Positions 1-8,195 of a DNA stretch of 64,000 nt are shown here, piece after piece (within the stretch, counting starts at the first letter, position 1; each line of letters starts with the position of its first letter). The DNA lies in NCBI RefSeq assembly GCF_040499845.1, contig NZ_CP159342.1, forward strand, positions 5,828,001 to 5,892,000, in the 5' to 3' direction. The notes beneath the pieces were generated by a model, which was given only the letters and a program-made list of their open reading frames with translations, did no database searches and was not told the origin of the DNA. The translations under genes and the position numbers were made by a program. Origin of the DNA: Micromonospora sp. CCTCC AA 2012012. GTDB lineage: Bacteria > Actinomycetota > Actinomycetes > Mycobacteriales > Micromonosporaceae.

Positions 1-1109
1 CGGTCTCGCTCAACGTCAACGAGTTCTTCGCCGGGCAGTTCAAGCACTGGGGCCTGCCGACCGCGCTGACCGCCGTGCTGGTCGCCCCGTTCATCGAGGA
101 GCTGACCAAGGCGCTCGGGCCGATCCTGCTGCTGGTGTTCCGCCGCCGCGAGTGGTCCGGGGTCACCGACGGCCTGGTCTACTGCGGGCTCTCGGCGGTC
201 GGCTTCGCGATGGTGGAGAACATCCTCTACCTGGGCGGCTACGGCTACCGGGTCGGCGTCGAGGAGTACGGCCCGGCGACCGGCGCGCGTCAGGTGATCG
301 CCATCTTCATCGTCCGGATCCTGCTCTTCGGCTTCGCCCACCCGCTCTTCACCTCGATGACCGGGGTGGGGCTCGGGATCAGCGCCCGGGCGGCGGACCG
401 GCGGCTGCGGATCCTCGCCCCGATCGCCGGCCTGCTGCTGGCGATGATGCTGCACGGCACCTGGAACCTGCTGCCCTCGCTGGCGGCGTCGACCGGCCAG
501 CCGCTGATCGCGCTCTACGGCTACATCGGCGTGATGGTGCCGATCTTCTTCGGCATGGTCGGGCTGGCGGTCTGGCTGCGCGCCTGGGAGGGGCGGCTCA
601 CCGAGCGCACCCTGCCGGACTACGTCCGCGCCGGCTGGCTCACCCCGCCGGAGGTGGCGGCGCTGGGCAGTCTCGGCCGGCGGCACGCGGCCCGGACCTG
701 GGCCCGTCGGGTGGCCGGCGACGGTGGGGTGAAGGCGATGCGCGGCTACCAGTTCGCGGCGACCCGGCTGGCGTTGCTGCGGGACGGGATGCGCCGAGGG
801 CTGGACCGCAAGCCTGCCGACCGGGACCGGACCGCGCGGGAGGAGCGGGAGCTGCTGGACGCGATCGCCGCGTACCGGGCGTTCTTCGTGGGTCGGGATC
901 CGCAGGCGCCGGTCGGGGTCTGGGACGGCAACCGCTACCACCTGCGCTTCCCGGACGGGTCGCAGCGGGCCGTGGAGGCGCCCGACGAGCCGGTGGTGCC
1001 GATCCCGGTGGTGCTCGCCCCGCCGCCGCCCCCGGCCTGGCCGGCCGGCTACGGCCCGCCCGGCTGGTACGGCCCGCGCCCGGCCGCACCCTGGCCGCCG
1101 GGCGCCTGA
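1..1109 (+). CDS. PrsW family intramembrane protease, 5' end missing
   Basis: The reading frame is already open at base 3 and has no start in the window, so the N-terminus lies upstream. The visible part is a multi-spanning membrane protein with the PrsW hallmarks: a Glu-Glu pair in APFIEELTK at the start of the visible frame, FAHPLFT, and MLHGTWN in later helices. These supply the catalytic glutamates and metal-ligand histidines in the PrsW/CAAX-protease-like superfamily. After the last helix come about 150 soluble residues ending in a Pro/Gly-rich tail (from about base 1015). Family members cleave membrane substrates such as anti-sigma factors. The substrate here is unknown. The ATG at base 75 is internal to the protein. 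Confidence 0.85.
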   Translation, partial: VSLNVNEFFAGQFKHWGLPTALTAVLVAPFIEELTKALGPILLLVFRRREWSGVTDGLVYCGLSAVGFAMVENILYLGGYGYRVGVEEYGPATGARQVIAIFIVRILLFGFAHPLFTSMTGVGLGISARAADRRLRILAPIAGLLLAMMLHGTWNLLPSLAASTGQPLIALYGYIGVMVPIFFGMVGLAVWLRAWEGRLTERTLPDYVRAGWLTPPEVAALGSLGRRHAARTWARRVAGDGGVKAMRGYQFAATRLALLRDGMRRGLDRKPADRDRTAREERELLDAIAAYRAFFVGRDPQAPVGVWDGNRYHLRFPDGSQRAVEAPDEPVVPIPVVLAPPPPPAWPAGYGPPGWYGPRPAAPWPPGA

Positions 1110-1130
1110 CCCGCCGGTGGCGGGCCCGGC

Positions 1131-1298
1131 TCAGGTCATCAGGCCGGTGAGGAAGTCGCCGAGGCCCTGGGCCATGGCCATCAGCAGCCCGCCGATCGCC
1201 TTGAACAGCTGCGCCGCGCCGTCCGGCCGGAACGCCATGAAGTAGATCAGGAACGCGACGCTTCCCCAGGTCAGCAGCTTCTTGACGAATACCGGCAT
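1131..1298 (-). CDS. small hydrophobic protein, 55 aa
   Basis: A 55-residue protein starting MPVFVKKLLTWG, with one hydrophobic segment (about residues 8-22) and a second amphipathic, glycine-rich stretch near the C-terminus. The ATG at 1298 is preceded by a good Shine-Dalgarno (GGGGAGGGA) 2-3 nt upstream, which fixes the start. The frame stays open further upstream but that part runs through a gap and the next gene. It converges on the PrsW gene with 21 bp between stop codons. I do not recognise a named family; a small membrane-associated protein is all that can be said. Confidence 0.6.
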   Translation of the reverse strand: MPVFVKKLLTWGSVAFLIYFMAFRPDGAAQLFKAIGGLLMAMAQGLGDFLTGLMT

Positions 1299-1365
1299 GG
1301 TCCCTCCCCAGGGCGCGCTGGAGATGCCTGGCTTCCCGCCGGGCAGCAGCGCAAACGGCGGGGAG

Positions 1366-1704
1366 CTACAGGTAGAGGCCGGTGGAACCGGTCTCCACGC
1401 GTTCGGCGGCCACCGCGTGCACGTCGCGCTCGCGCAGCAGGACGTACGCCTTGCCGTGCAGTTCGACCTCGGAGCGCTCGTCGGGGTCGAAGAGCACCCG
1501 GTCACCGACGACGACGGCGCGGACGTGCGGGCCGACCCCGACGGCGGTCGCCCAGGCCAGGCGCTTGCCCACGGCCGCGGTGGCCGGGATGACGATGCCG
1601 GCGGTGGAGCGGCGCTCGCCCTCGCTGCCCTCCAACCGCACCAGTACGCGGTCGTGCAGCATGCGGATCGGCAGGCCGGAGTCGAGGTTCTGGTCGGCGG
1701 TCAC
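1366..1704 (-). CDS. GroES/Cpn10-like co-chaperonin family protein
   Basis: 112 aa, close to the usual length of Cpn10. After a short N-terminal extension it has the Cpn10 opening IRMLHDRVLVRLE, then TAGIVIPATA in the position of the mobile loop, VGVGPHVRAVVVGDRVLFD, and a C-terminal strand. GroES proteins cap GroEL in the cytosol. No groEL lies nearby, so this may be a second, divergent copy. The GTG at 1704 has no Shine-Dalgarno but sits 7 nt after a TACCGT -10 element, which suggests a leaderless mRNA and supports this start. Confidence 0.75.
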   Translation of the reverse strand: MTADQNLDSGLPIRMLHDRVLVRLEGSEGERRSTAGIVIPATAAVGKRLAWATAVGVGPHVRAVVVGDRVLFDPDERSEVELHGKAYVLLRERDVHAVAAERVETGSTGLYL

Positions 1705-1711
1705 GCCGGAG

Positions 1712-1717
1712 ACGGTA
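1712..1717 (-). promoter_or_regulatory. -10 element TACCGT, GroES-like gene
   Basis: On the minus strand TACCGT ends 7 nt before the GTG at 1704, the spacing of a leaderless promoter. Confidence 0.5.
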
Positions 1718-1860
1718 CCCCGTCGCCCGGGGCGGACCGGCCGGTGGTTACGCGATGGCGCCCCTGGGCAATGTGGCGGAACCGCCCTACGGTGAGGCGG
1801 TCCGACGTATCCTGGCTCCCCGTCTTTCTCGGTGGGCCGGTTCTGTTGCAGGAGGTGCGC

Positions 1861-3159
1861 TTGAGCCGCTTCGAGCGGGTACGCGGACGGCTCCGCCGCG
1901 CGTACGAGTCCGGACGCGAGTCGGTGCGGGCGGACCGGCGGGACGTCAACGACGCGCCCGACGAGCCCCGGGTGGCCTCGCCGGCCACGCCGGGCCCGGT
2001 GGCGCCCACCTCGGCGACCGTGGTCGGCGTGGAGCAGCCGGCCGCGCTGCACACCTCCACCGCCAGCCGGGACGACGCGGACGTGCCGCACGCCCTGCGG
2101 ATCGGCGCGGCCTGGTCGTGGCGGCTGATCGTGATCGGGGTGGTGACCTGGTCGCTGATCCGGATCATCGGCACCATCCGCATCGTGATCATCCCGCTGG
2201 CGGTCGCGCTGCTGTTGTCGGCGCTGCTCGCCCCGGCGGTCGGCTGGCTGCTCAAGGCCCGCTTCCCCCGGTCGCTGGCGACCGGGGTGGTGCTGGTCGG
2301 TGGCCTGGCCGCGGTGATCGGCACGCTGACCCTGGTGGTCAACGAGTTCATCGCCGGTGTGCCGCAGTTGAGCGACAAGTCGTCCGAGGGGGTCCGGCAG
2401 ATCCAGAACTGGCTCAAGACCGGTCCGCTGCACCTGTCGGACAGCCAGCTCAACCGCTACATCGACGAGGCGCAGGGCTGGATCAACGGCAACACCTCGA
2501 AGTTCACCAGCGGGGCCCTCTCCACCGCCGCCACCCTGGCCGAGGTGCTCACCGGCACCATCCTGGTGCTCTTCGCGACGTTCTTCTTCCTCCGGGACGG
2601 CAACCGGATCTGGCGCTTCCTGGTCCGGCTGCTGCCGGTGGCCGCGCGCTGGAAGGTGGACGACGCGGGCCGGGCGTCCTGGTCGACGCTGGGCGCGTAC
2701 GTCCGGGCGACCGTGCTGGTCGCGTTCATCGACGCGGTCGGCATCGGCATCTTCCTGGTCATCTTCGACATCCCGTTCGCCTTCCCGCTGGCCGCGCTGG
2801 TCTTCCTGGGCGCGTTCATCCCGATCGTCGGGGCGGCCCTGTCCGGTGTCGTGGCGGTGCTGGTGGCGCTGGTCGACAGCGGCCCGGTGACCGCGTTGAT
2901 CATCCTGGGCGTGGTGATCGGCGTGCAGCAGGTCGAGGGGCACCTGCTCCAGCCGCTGATCATGGGCCGGGCGGTGGCCATCCACCCGCTCGCGGTGATC
3001 ATCGGGATCGCCGCCGGGGTGGTCCTCGCCGGGATCGCCGGTGCGCTGGTCGCGGTGCCGCTGATCGCGGTGCTCAACACCGCCGTTCGCCGGCTCGCCG
3101 CGCGGACCGTGCCGGACACCCCGCCGGACGCGGTGGTGGTCGCCTCCCAGGCGCCCTGA
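1861..3159 (+). CDS. AI-2E family transporter (PerM/YdiK type)
   Basis: 432 aa. About 80 hydrophilic residues are followed by a multi-helix membrane domain. There is an N-terminal helix pair (ALRIGAAWSWRLIVIGVV, IPLAVALLLSALLAPAVGWLL), a central soluble region rich in Gln/Asn/Ser, and a C-terminal set of helices with the family signature around VFLGAFIPIVGAALSGVVA and the VQQVEGHLLQPLIMGRAV segment. Members export AI-2 or other small molecules, or act as cation antiporters; the substrate cannot be read from sequence. I chose the TTG at 1861 because AGGAGGT lies 5 nt upstream. The same frame is open further back but there it overlaps the GroES-like gene. Confidence 0.85.
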   Translation: MSRFERVRGRLRRAYESGRESVRADRRDVNDAPDEPRVASPATPGPVAPTSATVVGVEQPAALHTSTASRDDADVPHALRIGAAWSWRLIVIGVVTWSLIRIIGTIRIVIIPLAVALLLSALLAPAVGWLLKARFPRSLATGVVLVGGLAAVIGTLTLVVNEFIAGVPQLSDKSSEGVRQIQNWLKTGPLHLSDSQLNRYIDEAQGWINGNTSKFTSGALSTAATLAEVLTGTILVLFATFFFLRDGNRIWRFLVRLLPVAARWKVDDAGRASWSTLGAYVRATVLVAFIDAVGIGIFLVIFDIPFAFPLAALVFLGAFIPIVGAALSGVVAVLVALVDSGPVTALIILGVVIGVQQVEGHLLQPLIMGRAVAIHPLAVIIGIAAGVVLAGIAGALVAVPLIAVLNTAVRRLAARTVPDTPPDAVVVASQAP

Positions 3160-3173
3160 CCGATCGACCGTTC

Positions 3174-3212
3174 CTGACGCCCGCGTCTCCCCGGTGGGGG
3201 CGCGGGCGTCAG
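3174..3212. terminator. bidirectional terminator between convergent genes
   Basis: Perfect 12-bp stem CTGACGCCCGCG (3174-3185) with CGCGGGCGTCAG (3201-3212), and a further CCCC/GGGG pairing inside the loop. It lies between the transporter stop and the helicase stop. No U-tract, as is common in high-GC actinobacteria. Confidence 0.7.
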
Positions 3213-5350
3213 CTCTTGGCCAGCCGCTCCAGCGCGCCGCGCGCCACGTCCGCGCGGGTGGTGTACCAGAACGGGGGCAGCGAGCGGCGCAGGAAGGGGC
3301 CGTAGCCGCGGGCGGTCTCCAGCCGGGAGTCGAGCACCGCGACCACGCCCCGGTCACCGGTGGCCCGGATCAGCCGCCCCACGCCCTGGGCCAGCCGCAC
3401 GGCGGCGATCGGCACGCTGACCGCCGCGAAGCCCGAGCCGCCGCCGGCGTCGACGGCCGCCGCCCGGGCCGCCGCGAGCGGTTCGTCGGGGCGGGGGAAC
3501 GGCAGCCGGTCGATCACCACGAGCTGGCAGGCGTCGCCGGGGACGTCCACCCCCTGCCAGAGCGACATCACCCCGAACAGGCAGCTCTCCCGCTCCTCGC
3601 GGAACCGGCGGACCAGCAGCGGCAGTGCCTCCTCGCCCTGCAACAGCACCGGCAGGTCGGTCCGCGCGCGGACCAGCTCGGCGGCCTGCTGCGCGGCCCG
3701 CCGCGAGGAGAAGAGCCCGAGGGTACGCCCACCGAGCGCCCCGACCAGCGCCAGCAGTTCCTCACCGGCCGCCTCGGGCAGCCCGGAGACGCTGGGCCGG
3801 GGCAGGTGCGCGGCGACGTAGAGGATGCCCTGCCGGGCGTAGTCGAACGGTGAGCCGACGTCGAGCGACCGCCAGCCCGGCCCGGAGGTGGCCGGGACGG
3901 TGCCGGTGGCGGCGGCGCTGCCGGGAGCGACGGCCACCGGGGCGGCGGCGGTGTCGCCGCGCGCCGTGCTGGCGGCGAGAGCGGCGGCGGCCGGGGTCGG
4001 CGGGGTGGGTGTCGGCGCGTCCAGCCCGAGGGCGCGGGCCACCGTGTCGAACCGGCCGCCCAGCGCCAGGGTGGCCGAGGTGGCCACCACGGTGCGCTCG
4101 TCGTAGAGGTGGGTGGCGAGGGTGCCGGCGACCGACAGCGGGGCCACCACCAGGGCGCGCCGGCTGCCGTTGTCGGGCTTCTCCACCCAGGCGACGTCGT
4201 GGTCGCCCTCTTCCAGCAGCCGCTGCGCGGTGGTGGAGAGTTCGTCGAGCGCCGCCTTGGCCTGCTGCTTGCGGACCGGGTCGGGGTCGTCGGCCTTGAC
4301 GTCGCCGATCGCCTCCAGCGCCGCCCGGGTCGCCGCGTCGAGCAGCGTGCACGCCTCGCGCAGCGGGCCGGGCAGGCCGGCGGTGAGCCGCCCGGCCGGG
4401 GCCTCCGCCAGCCCGACCGCGAGGGCGTCACCGGCCTCGGTGAGCCGGTCGGCGACCTCCGGCCGCAGCAGCGGGCGGGCCCGACGGGTGTACCGGTCGA
4501 TCAGCTCGGGCACCAGCTCGGCCTGGGCGGCCGAGGAGACCCGGTCGGCCAGTTCGTGCGCCTCGTCGACGATGAGCAGCTTGTGCGGCGGCACGATGTG
4601 CCGGCCGGCGAGCATGTCCACCGCGAGCAGGCTGTGGTTGGTGACCACCACGTCGGCCTCGCGGGCGCGGGCGCGGGACGCCTCGGCGAAGCACTCGGCC
4701 CCGAACGGGCAGCGGGCCGCGCCGACGCACTCCCGGGCCGGCATCGACACCAGCCGCCAGGCCTGGTCGTCCACGCCCGGGTCCAGCTCGTCCCGGTCGC
4801 CGGTGTCGGTCTTCTCCGCCCAGTCCCGCAGCCGCTGGATCTGCTTGCCCATCCGGCCGGCCTCGCCGAGCCACTTCGTGCCGCCGGCCGGGCGGGCGGG
4901 GGCGTCGAAGAGGGTGTCCTCCGGCTCGTCCTCGGTCGAGTTGTCCAGCCGGGCCAGGCAGAGGTAGTGGTGGCGCCCCTTCAGCACGGCGAAGGTGGGG
5001 CGTCGGCCGAGCACCGGCTCCACCGCGTCGGCGAGCCGGGGCAGGTCGTGCTCGACCAGCTGGGACTGCAACGCCAGCGTCGCCGTGGAGACCACCACCG
5101 GGCCGTCCACGGTCAACGCCGGGGCCAGGTAGGCCAGCGACTTGCCGGTGCCGGTGCCGGCCTGGACCAGCAGGTGCTCCCGGTCGGCGATGCTTCTGCC
5201 GATCGCCTCGGCCATCTGCTGCTGGCCCGGCCGGGCCGCCCCGCCGGGCACCGCGCCGACGGCCGCGGCGAGCAGGTCGAGCCCGCTCGGCCGGTTGCCC
5301 CGACCCTTCCGGGGGACGGTGGAACCGGTGGCGGCGCGGGGCGGAGTCAC
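3209..5350 (-). CDS. dinG: ATP-dependent DNA helicase, DinG/YoaA (XPD-like) family
   Basis: 713 aa, superfamily 2 helicase. Walker A QAGTGTGKS lies at about residues 63-71 and the DEAH box LLIVDEAHEL at about 258-267. Four cysteines (about 131, 208, 214, 220) sit between these motifs as in the Fe-S domain of XPD/DinG helicases. C-terminal motifs include SLWQGVDVPGD and QGVGRLIRATGDRG. DinG enzymes unwind DNA 5'-3' and act on R-loops, D-loops and repair intermediates in the cytosol. An Ala/Thr/Pro-rich insertion (about residues 440-490) is poorly conserved-looking. The GTG start lies 6 nt after TACCGT, so it is probably leaderless. Confidence 0.92.
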   Translation of the reverse strand: MTPPRAATGSTVPRKGRGNRPSGLDLLAAAVGAVPGGAARPGQQQMAEAIGRSIADREHLLVQAGTGTGKSLAYLAPALTVDGPVVVSTATLALQSQLVEHDLPRLADAVEPVLGRRPTFAVLKGRHHYLCLARLDNSTEDEPEDTLFDAPARPAGGTKWLGEAGRMGKQIQRLRDWAEKTDTGDRDELDPGVDDQAWRLVSMPARECVGAARCPFGAECFAEASRARAREADVVVTNHSLLAVDMLAGRHIVPPHKLLIVDEAHELADRVSSAAQAELVPELIDRYTRRARPLLRPEVADRLTEAGDALAVGLAEAPAGRLTAGLPGPLREACTLLDAATRAALEAIGDVKADDPDPVRKQQAKAALDELSTTAQRLLEEGDHDVAWVEKPDNGSRRALVVAPLSVAGTLATHLYDERTVVATSATLALGGRFDTVARALGLDAPTPTPPTPAAAALAASTARGDTAAAPVAVAPGSAAATGTVPATSGPGWRSLDVGSPFDYARQGILYVAAHLPRPSVSGLPEAAGEELLALVGALGGRTLGLFSSRRAAQQAAELVRARTDLPVLLQGEEALPLLVRRFREERESCLFGVMSLWQGVDVPGDACQLVVIDRLPFPRPDEPLAAARAAAVDAGGGSGFAAVSVPIAAVRLAQGVGRLIRATGDRGVVAVLDSRLETARGYGPFLRRSLPPFWYTTRADVARGALERLAKS

Positions 5351-5356
5351 CGTGCG

Positions 5357-5362
5357 ACGGTA
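5357..5362 (-). promoter_or_regulatory. -10 element TACCGT, dinG
   Basis: TACCGT on the minus strand ends 6 nt before the GTG at 5350; no Shine-Dalgarno is present. Confidence 0.5.
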
Positions 5363-5466
5363 CCCGGCACCGCCGACACCGGCCGCGCCGATCCGCCGCG
5401 TGGCGTGGTCGCGGTGGCGGGTCGCGTCCGGTTACGGGCCGATCGCGGCGCGTGGGCGGAATCGGT

Positions 5467-5472
5467 TATGGT
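5467..5472 (+). promoter_or_regulatory. -10 element TATGGT, DUF402 gene
   Basis: TATGGT ends 7 nt before the ATG at 5480. It overlaps the upstream in-frame ATG at 5468, which argues against that ATG as the start. Confidence 0.5.
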
Positions 5473-5479
5473 GCCAGTC

Positions 5480-5986
5480 ATGCCGAGCGATGTGGTCCGC
5501 GTGATCTACCGCAAGTACGACGGCAGCGCGCACCGCGACTACCCGGCCCGCCGGCTCACCGAGGACGACCTCGGCGTCTGGCTCGGCGTGCCGGCCGGCA
5601 CCGAGTCGGTCTATCACGGCCGGCCGTCGGTCGAGCAGATCCCGTTCGTCCTGCTGGTGCCGCACCACGCCTGGTGGACCGGCATGTTCAACCCCCCGCC
5701 CCGGACCAGCGAGGTCTACTGCGACATCGCCACCCCGGCCCGCTGGGAGGGGGAGGACACCGTCCACCTGGTCGACCTCGACCTGGACGTGGTGCGCCGC
5801 CGGGCCACCGGGCTGGTCGAGCTGCGCGACGAGGACGAGTTCGCCGAGCACCGGGAACGCTTCGGCTACCCCGACGACCTGGTGGTCGAGGCGGAGGCGG
5901 CGGCCCGGTGGCTGCTCGGCGCGCTCGGCGACGGGACCGAGCCGTTCGCCACCTCGTACCGGAAGTGGCTGGCCCTGGTGGTCTAG
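5480..5986 (+). CDS. DUF402 domain-containing protein
   Basis: 168 aa beginning MPSDVVRVIYRKYDG. It has the DUF402 fold signatures: Tyr/Trp-rich strands (WWTGMFNPPPRTSEVYCDI) followed by the acidic VDLDLDVVRR segment that provides metal- and phosphate-binding carboxylates in characterised nucleoside di/triphosphatases of this family. A nucleotide-phosphatase role is an inference from the family. The start at 5480 is preferred over ATG 5468 because a TATGGT element overlaps the latter and fits a leaderless start at 5480. Its TAG stop overlaps the stop of the convergent sigma-factor gene within the tetranucleotide CTAG. Confidence 0.8.
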   Translation: MPSDVVRVIYRKYDGSAHRDYPARRLTEDDLGVWLGVPAGTESVYHGRPSVEQIPFVLLVPHHAWWTGMFNPPPRTSEVYCDIATPARWEGEDTVHLVDLDLDVVRRRATGLVELRDEDEFAEHRERFGYPDDLVVEAEAAARWLLGALGDGTEPFATSYRKWLALVV

Positions 5987-6960
5987 GCCGCCGGGCGGGG
6001 CGGCCAGGCGTCGTCCGGCCCGAACGGCGGCAGCCCGGCCAGCTTCTCCGGGTTGAGCTGGTGGAACACGCCGGTGATCCGCCCGTCGTGCACGGCGTAG
6101 GCGGCGACCATCCGCAGGAGTCGACCGTCCCGGTGGACGGTCTCCGACTGCCAGCCGATGGCGCCGTCGACCAGCACCGGTCGGGCCCGCAGCCGGCCGC
6201 CGCGCCGGTCGACCTGACGGAACAGACCGAGGATGAACCGGGCCACCTTGTCGGCGCCCACCACCGGCCGCCGGCCCGCCGGGAAGTGCCCGCCGCTGTC
6301 GCCGATCAGCACCACGTCCGGGGCGAGCACCCGGACCAGCCGGTCCAGCTCGCCGGACTCGACGGCGGCGGCGAACGCGGCGAAGACCCGCTGCTGCTCG
6401 GCCAGGTCGGCGGTGTGCCGGGGCACGTCCGGCGCGGTGACCGCGCGGCGGCCCCGGGAGGCGAGCTGCCGGGCCGCGGCGGCGGTGGTGCCGAGCACCT
6501 CGGCGACCGTGGCGAACGGCACGGCGAAGACGTCGTGCAGGACGAAGGCGACCCGCTGCTCGGGCGTGAGCCGCTCCAGGACCACCACCAGGGCGGTGCC
6601 GAGCTGGTCGGCCCGGACCGCCCGTTCGGCCGGGTCGGGGGCGAAGCCGTCGGCCGCCGGCAGCTCACGCACCATCGGCTCCGGCAGCCACTGCCCGGGG
6701 TACGTCTCCCGGCGTACCCGGACGGAGCGGAGCACGTCGAGGCAGATCCGCGAGCAGGTGGTGGTGAGCCAGCCGCGCAGCTGGCGGACCTGGGCGCGGG
6801 CGGCCGGGTCGGCGAGCGCGGTGGCGTACCGCAGCCAGGTCTCCTGCACGGCGTCCTCGGCCTCGCTCCGGCTGCCCAGCATCCGGTACGCGACGGCCGT
6901 CAGGTGCCCCCGCTCCGCCTCGAACCCGGCCTCGAATTCCGTCGCCAGCTCTCCCACCAC
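5983..6960 (-). CDS. sigJ: ECF sigma factor, SigJ-like with C-terminal SnoaL domain
   Basis: 325 aa. Sigma region 2 is visible at AYRMLGSRSEAEDAVQETWL and region 4 at LTPEQRVAFVLHDVFAVPF followed by a helix-turn-helix (VAEVLGTTAAAARQLASRGR). A SnoaL/NTF2-like domain (FAAFAAAVESGELDRLVRVL to the end) follows. This is the ECF41/SigJ architecture, in which the fused SnoaL domain modulates sigma activity and no classical anti-sigma factor is needed. The GTG at 6960 follows a strong purine run (GGGGAGGGGAGAGC). ECF41 factors often control adjacent carboxymuconolactone decarboxylase or oxidoreductase genes, but none is next to it here. Confidence 0.85.
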   Translation of the reverse strand: MVGELATEFEAGFEAERGHLTAVAYRMLGSRSEAEDAVQETWLRYATALADPAARAQVRQLRGWLTTTCSRICLDVLRSVRVRRETYPGQWLPEPMVRELPAADGFAPDPAERAVRADQLGTALVVVLERLTPEQRVAFVLHDVFAVPFATVAEVLGTTAAAARQLASRGRRAVTAPDVPRHTADLAEQQRVFAAFAAAVESGELDRLVRVLAPDVVLIGDSGGHFPAGRRPVVGADKVARFILGLFRQVDRRGGRLRARPVLVDGAIGWQSETVHRDGRLLRMVAAYAVHDGRITGVFHQLNPEKLAGLPPFGPDDAWPPRPAA

Positions 6961-7077
6961 GCTCTCCCCTCCCCGCGGGCCGCATTCTGCCCTTCCCCTG
7001 GACGCGGCACCGCCCCGGAACGTGACAGCCGGCCGCCACGGGAGGCGAACGGCGGCGGGGTGGGTGAGGATCGAGGG

Positions 7078-8076
7078 ATGAGCGGAGTCGATGAGTCGGG
7101 GGTCGTGCCGCCGGAGGGCGGTTCGATCCGGGAGTTGCTGCGGGTCGCGCCGACCGGCGGGACGGTCGAGCTGGGCGCGATCGATCCGCGTTCCACGCCG
7201 GGGCTGCCGGGGGCGGCCGGCCACGGGAAGCAGCGCAAGGCGTGGGCGCGGGAGCAGGTGGCGCTGGTCGGCGCCGAGCTGGGCCGGCAGCAGGAGATGC
7301 TCTACGCCGCCGCGAAGGGCGCGGCCGGCCCGGAGGCCCCGACGGGTGCCCCGACGGCCGCCGACGCCCACCTCGACGGCGACCGGCCGCGCCGGCTGCT
7401 GCTGGTGCTCCAGGCGATGGACTGCGGCGGCAAGGACGGCACGATCCGGCGGGTGGCGGGCGCGATGAACCCGCTGGGCCTGCACATCCGCTCGTTCGGG
7501 CCGCCGACCGAGGAGGAGCTGCGGCACGACTTCCTGTGGCGGATCCGGCGCGCCCTGCCGCCGCCCGGCTACGTCGGCGTCTTCAACCGATCGCACTACG
7601 AGGACGTGCTGGTGGCCCGGGTCGAGTCGCTGGTCGACGAGGCCACCTGGCGCGCCCGGTACGACGAGATCGACGCCTTCGAGCGGGAGCTGACCGAGAG
7701 CCAGGTCACCGTGGTCAAGGTGATGCTGCACATCTCGTACGCGGAGCAGGGCGAGCGGCTGATGGAGCGGCTCACCGACCCGCACAAGTACTGGAAGTAC
7801 AACCCGAGCGACCTGGACTCCCGAGCCCGGTGGGACGACTACCAGGCCGCGTACGCGGAGGCCCTGGGCCGGTGTGACTCGGACGCCGCGCCGTGGTTCG
7901 TGGTCCCGGCGGACCGGAAGTGGTACCGGGACTGGGCGGTGGCCCACCTGCTGCGGGAGACGTTCGACGGGCTGAATCTCGGGTATCCGGCCGCCGGTTT
8001 CGACGTTGCGCGGGAGCGCCGGCGGTTGCGAGGTGGGTCCAACGGGCAAGGTGAACAGCAGGTGAACGACCGGTGA
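7078..8076 (+). CDS. ppk2: polyphosphate kinase 2 family (polyphosphate:nucleotide phosphotransferase)
   Basis: 332 aa. The PPK2 core carries Walker A VLQAMDCGGKDGTIRR (about residues 110-125), the Walker B-like FNRSHYEDVLVARVE, and the lid region with LTDPHKYWKYNPSDL. These enzymes move phosphate between polyphosphate and nucleotides in the cytosol. It lies immediately upstream of the Pit phosphate transporter genes, which fits a shared phosphate role. The ATG at 7078 is preceded by GAGGATCGAGGG, which could be a Shine-Dalgarno or a -10 (GAGGAT) of a leaderless transcript. The last codons are formed by PHO-box-like repeats belonging to the downstream promoter. Confidence 0.92.
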   Translation: MSGVDESGVVPPEGGSIRELLRVAPTGGTVELGAIDPRSTPGLPGAAGHGKQRKAWAREQVALVGAELGRQQEMLYAAAKGAAGPEAPTGAPTAADAHLDGDRPRRLLLVLQAMDCGGKDGTIRRVAGAMNPLGLHIRSFGPPTEEELRHDFLWRIRRALPPPGYVGVFNRSHYEDVLVARVESLVDEATWRARYDEIDAFERELTESQVTVVKVMLHISYAEQGERLMERLTDPHKYWKYNPSDLDSRARWDDYQAAYAEALGRCDSDAAPWFVVPADRKWYRDWAVAHLLRETFDGLNLGYPAAGFDVARERRRLRGGSNGQGEQQVNDR

Positions 8077-8082
8077 ATGCGG
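8050..8082 (+). promoter_or_regulatory. PHO box: three 11-bp direct repeats upstream of pit
   Basis: GGTGAACAGCA, GGTGAACGACC and GGTGAATGCGG follow one another at exact 11-bp steps. The reverse complement is GTTCACC, the heptamer of the Streptomyces PhoP (RegX3-type) PHO box. The array overlaps the 3' end of ppk2 and lies about 45 bp before the -10 at 8128. Confidence 0.75.
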
Positions 8083-8127
8083 TCTGACCAGGGGTGGGCC
8101 GGAGAATTCGCGGTTCCACCGGGTCCC

Positions 8128-8133
8128 TAGCAT
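8128..8133 (+). promoter_or_regulatory. -10 element TAGCAT, pit operon
   Basis: TAGCAT gives a transcript with a leader of about 55-60 nt before the GTG at 8196. No clear -35 is seen, consistent with activator dependence. Confidence 0.4.
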
Positions 8134-8195
8134 GCCCTTCAGCAGGCGCCCCCGGCGTCCGCGACCCTTCCACCCGACACGACGAGGTCCGTGCT

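Noticed and set aside
5983..8133. 716-codon open frame on the minus strand, and similar long antisense frames such as the 1001-codon frame at 23222-26227 (+)
   Set aside because: These are by-products of GC-rich third positions. They join a real gene to the antisense of its neighbours, have Arg/Ala/Pro/Gly-rich composition, and carry no domain outside the true gene.
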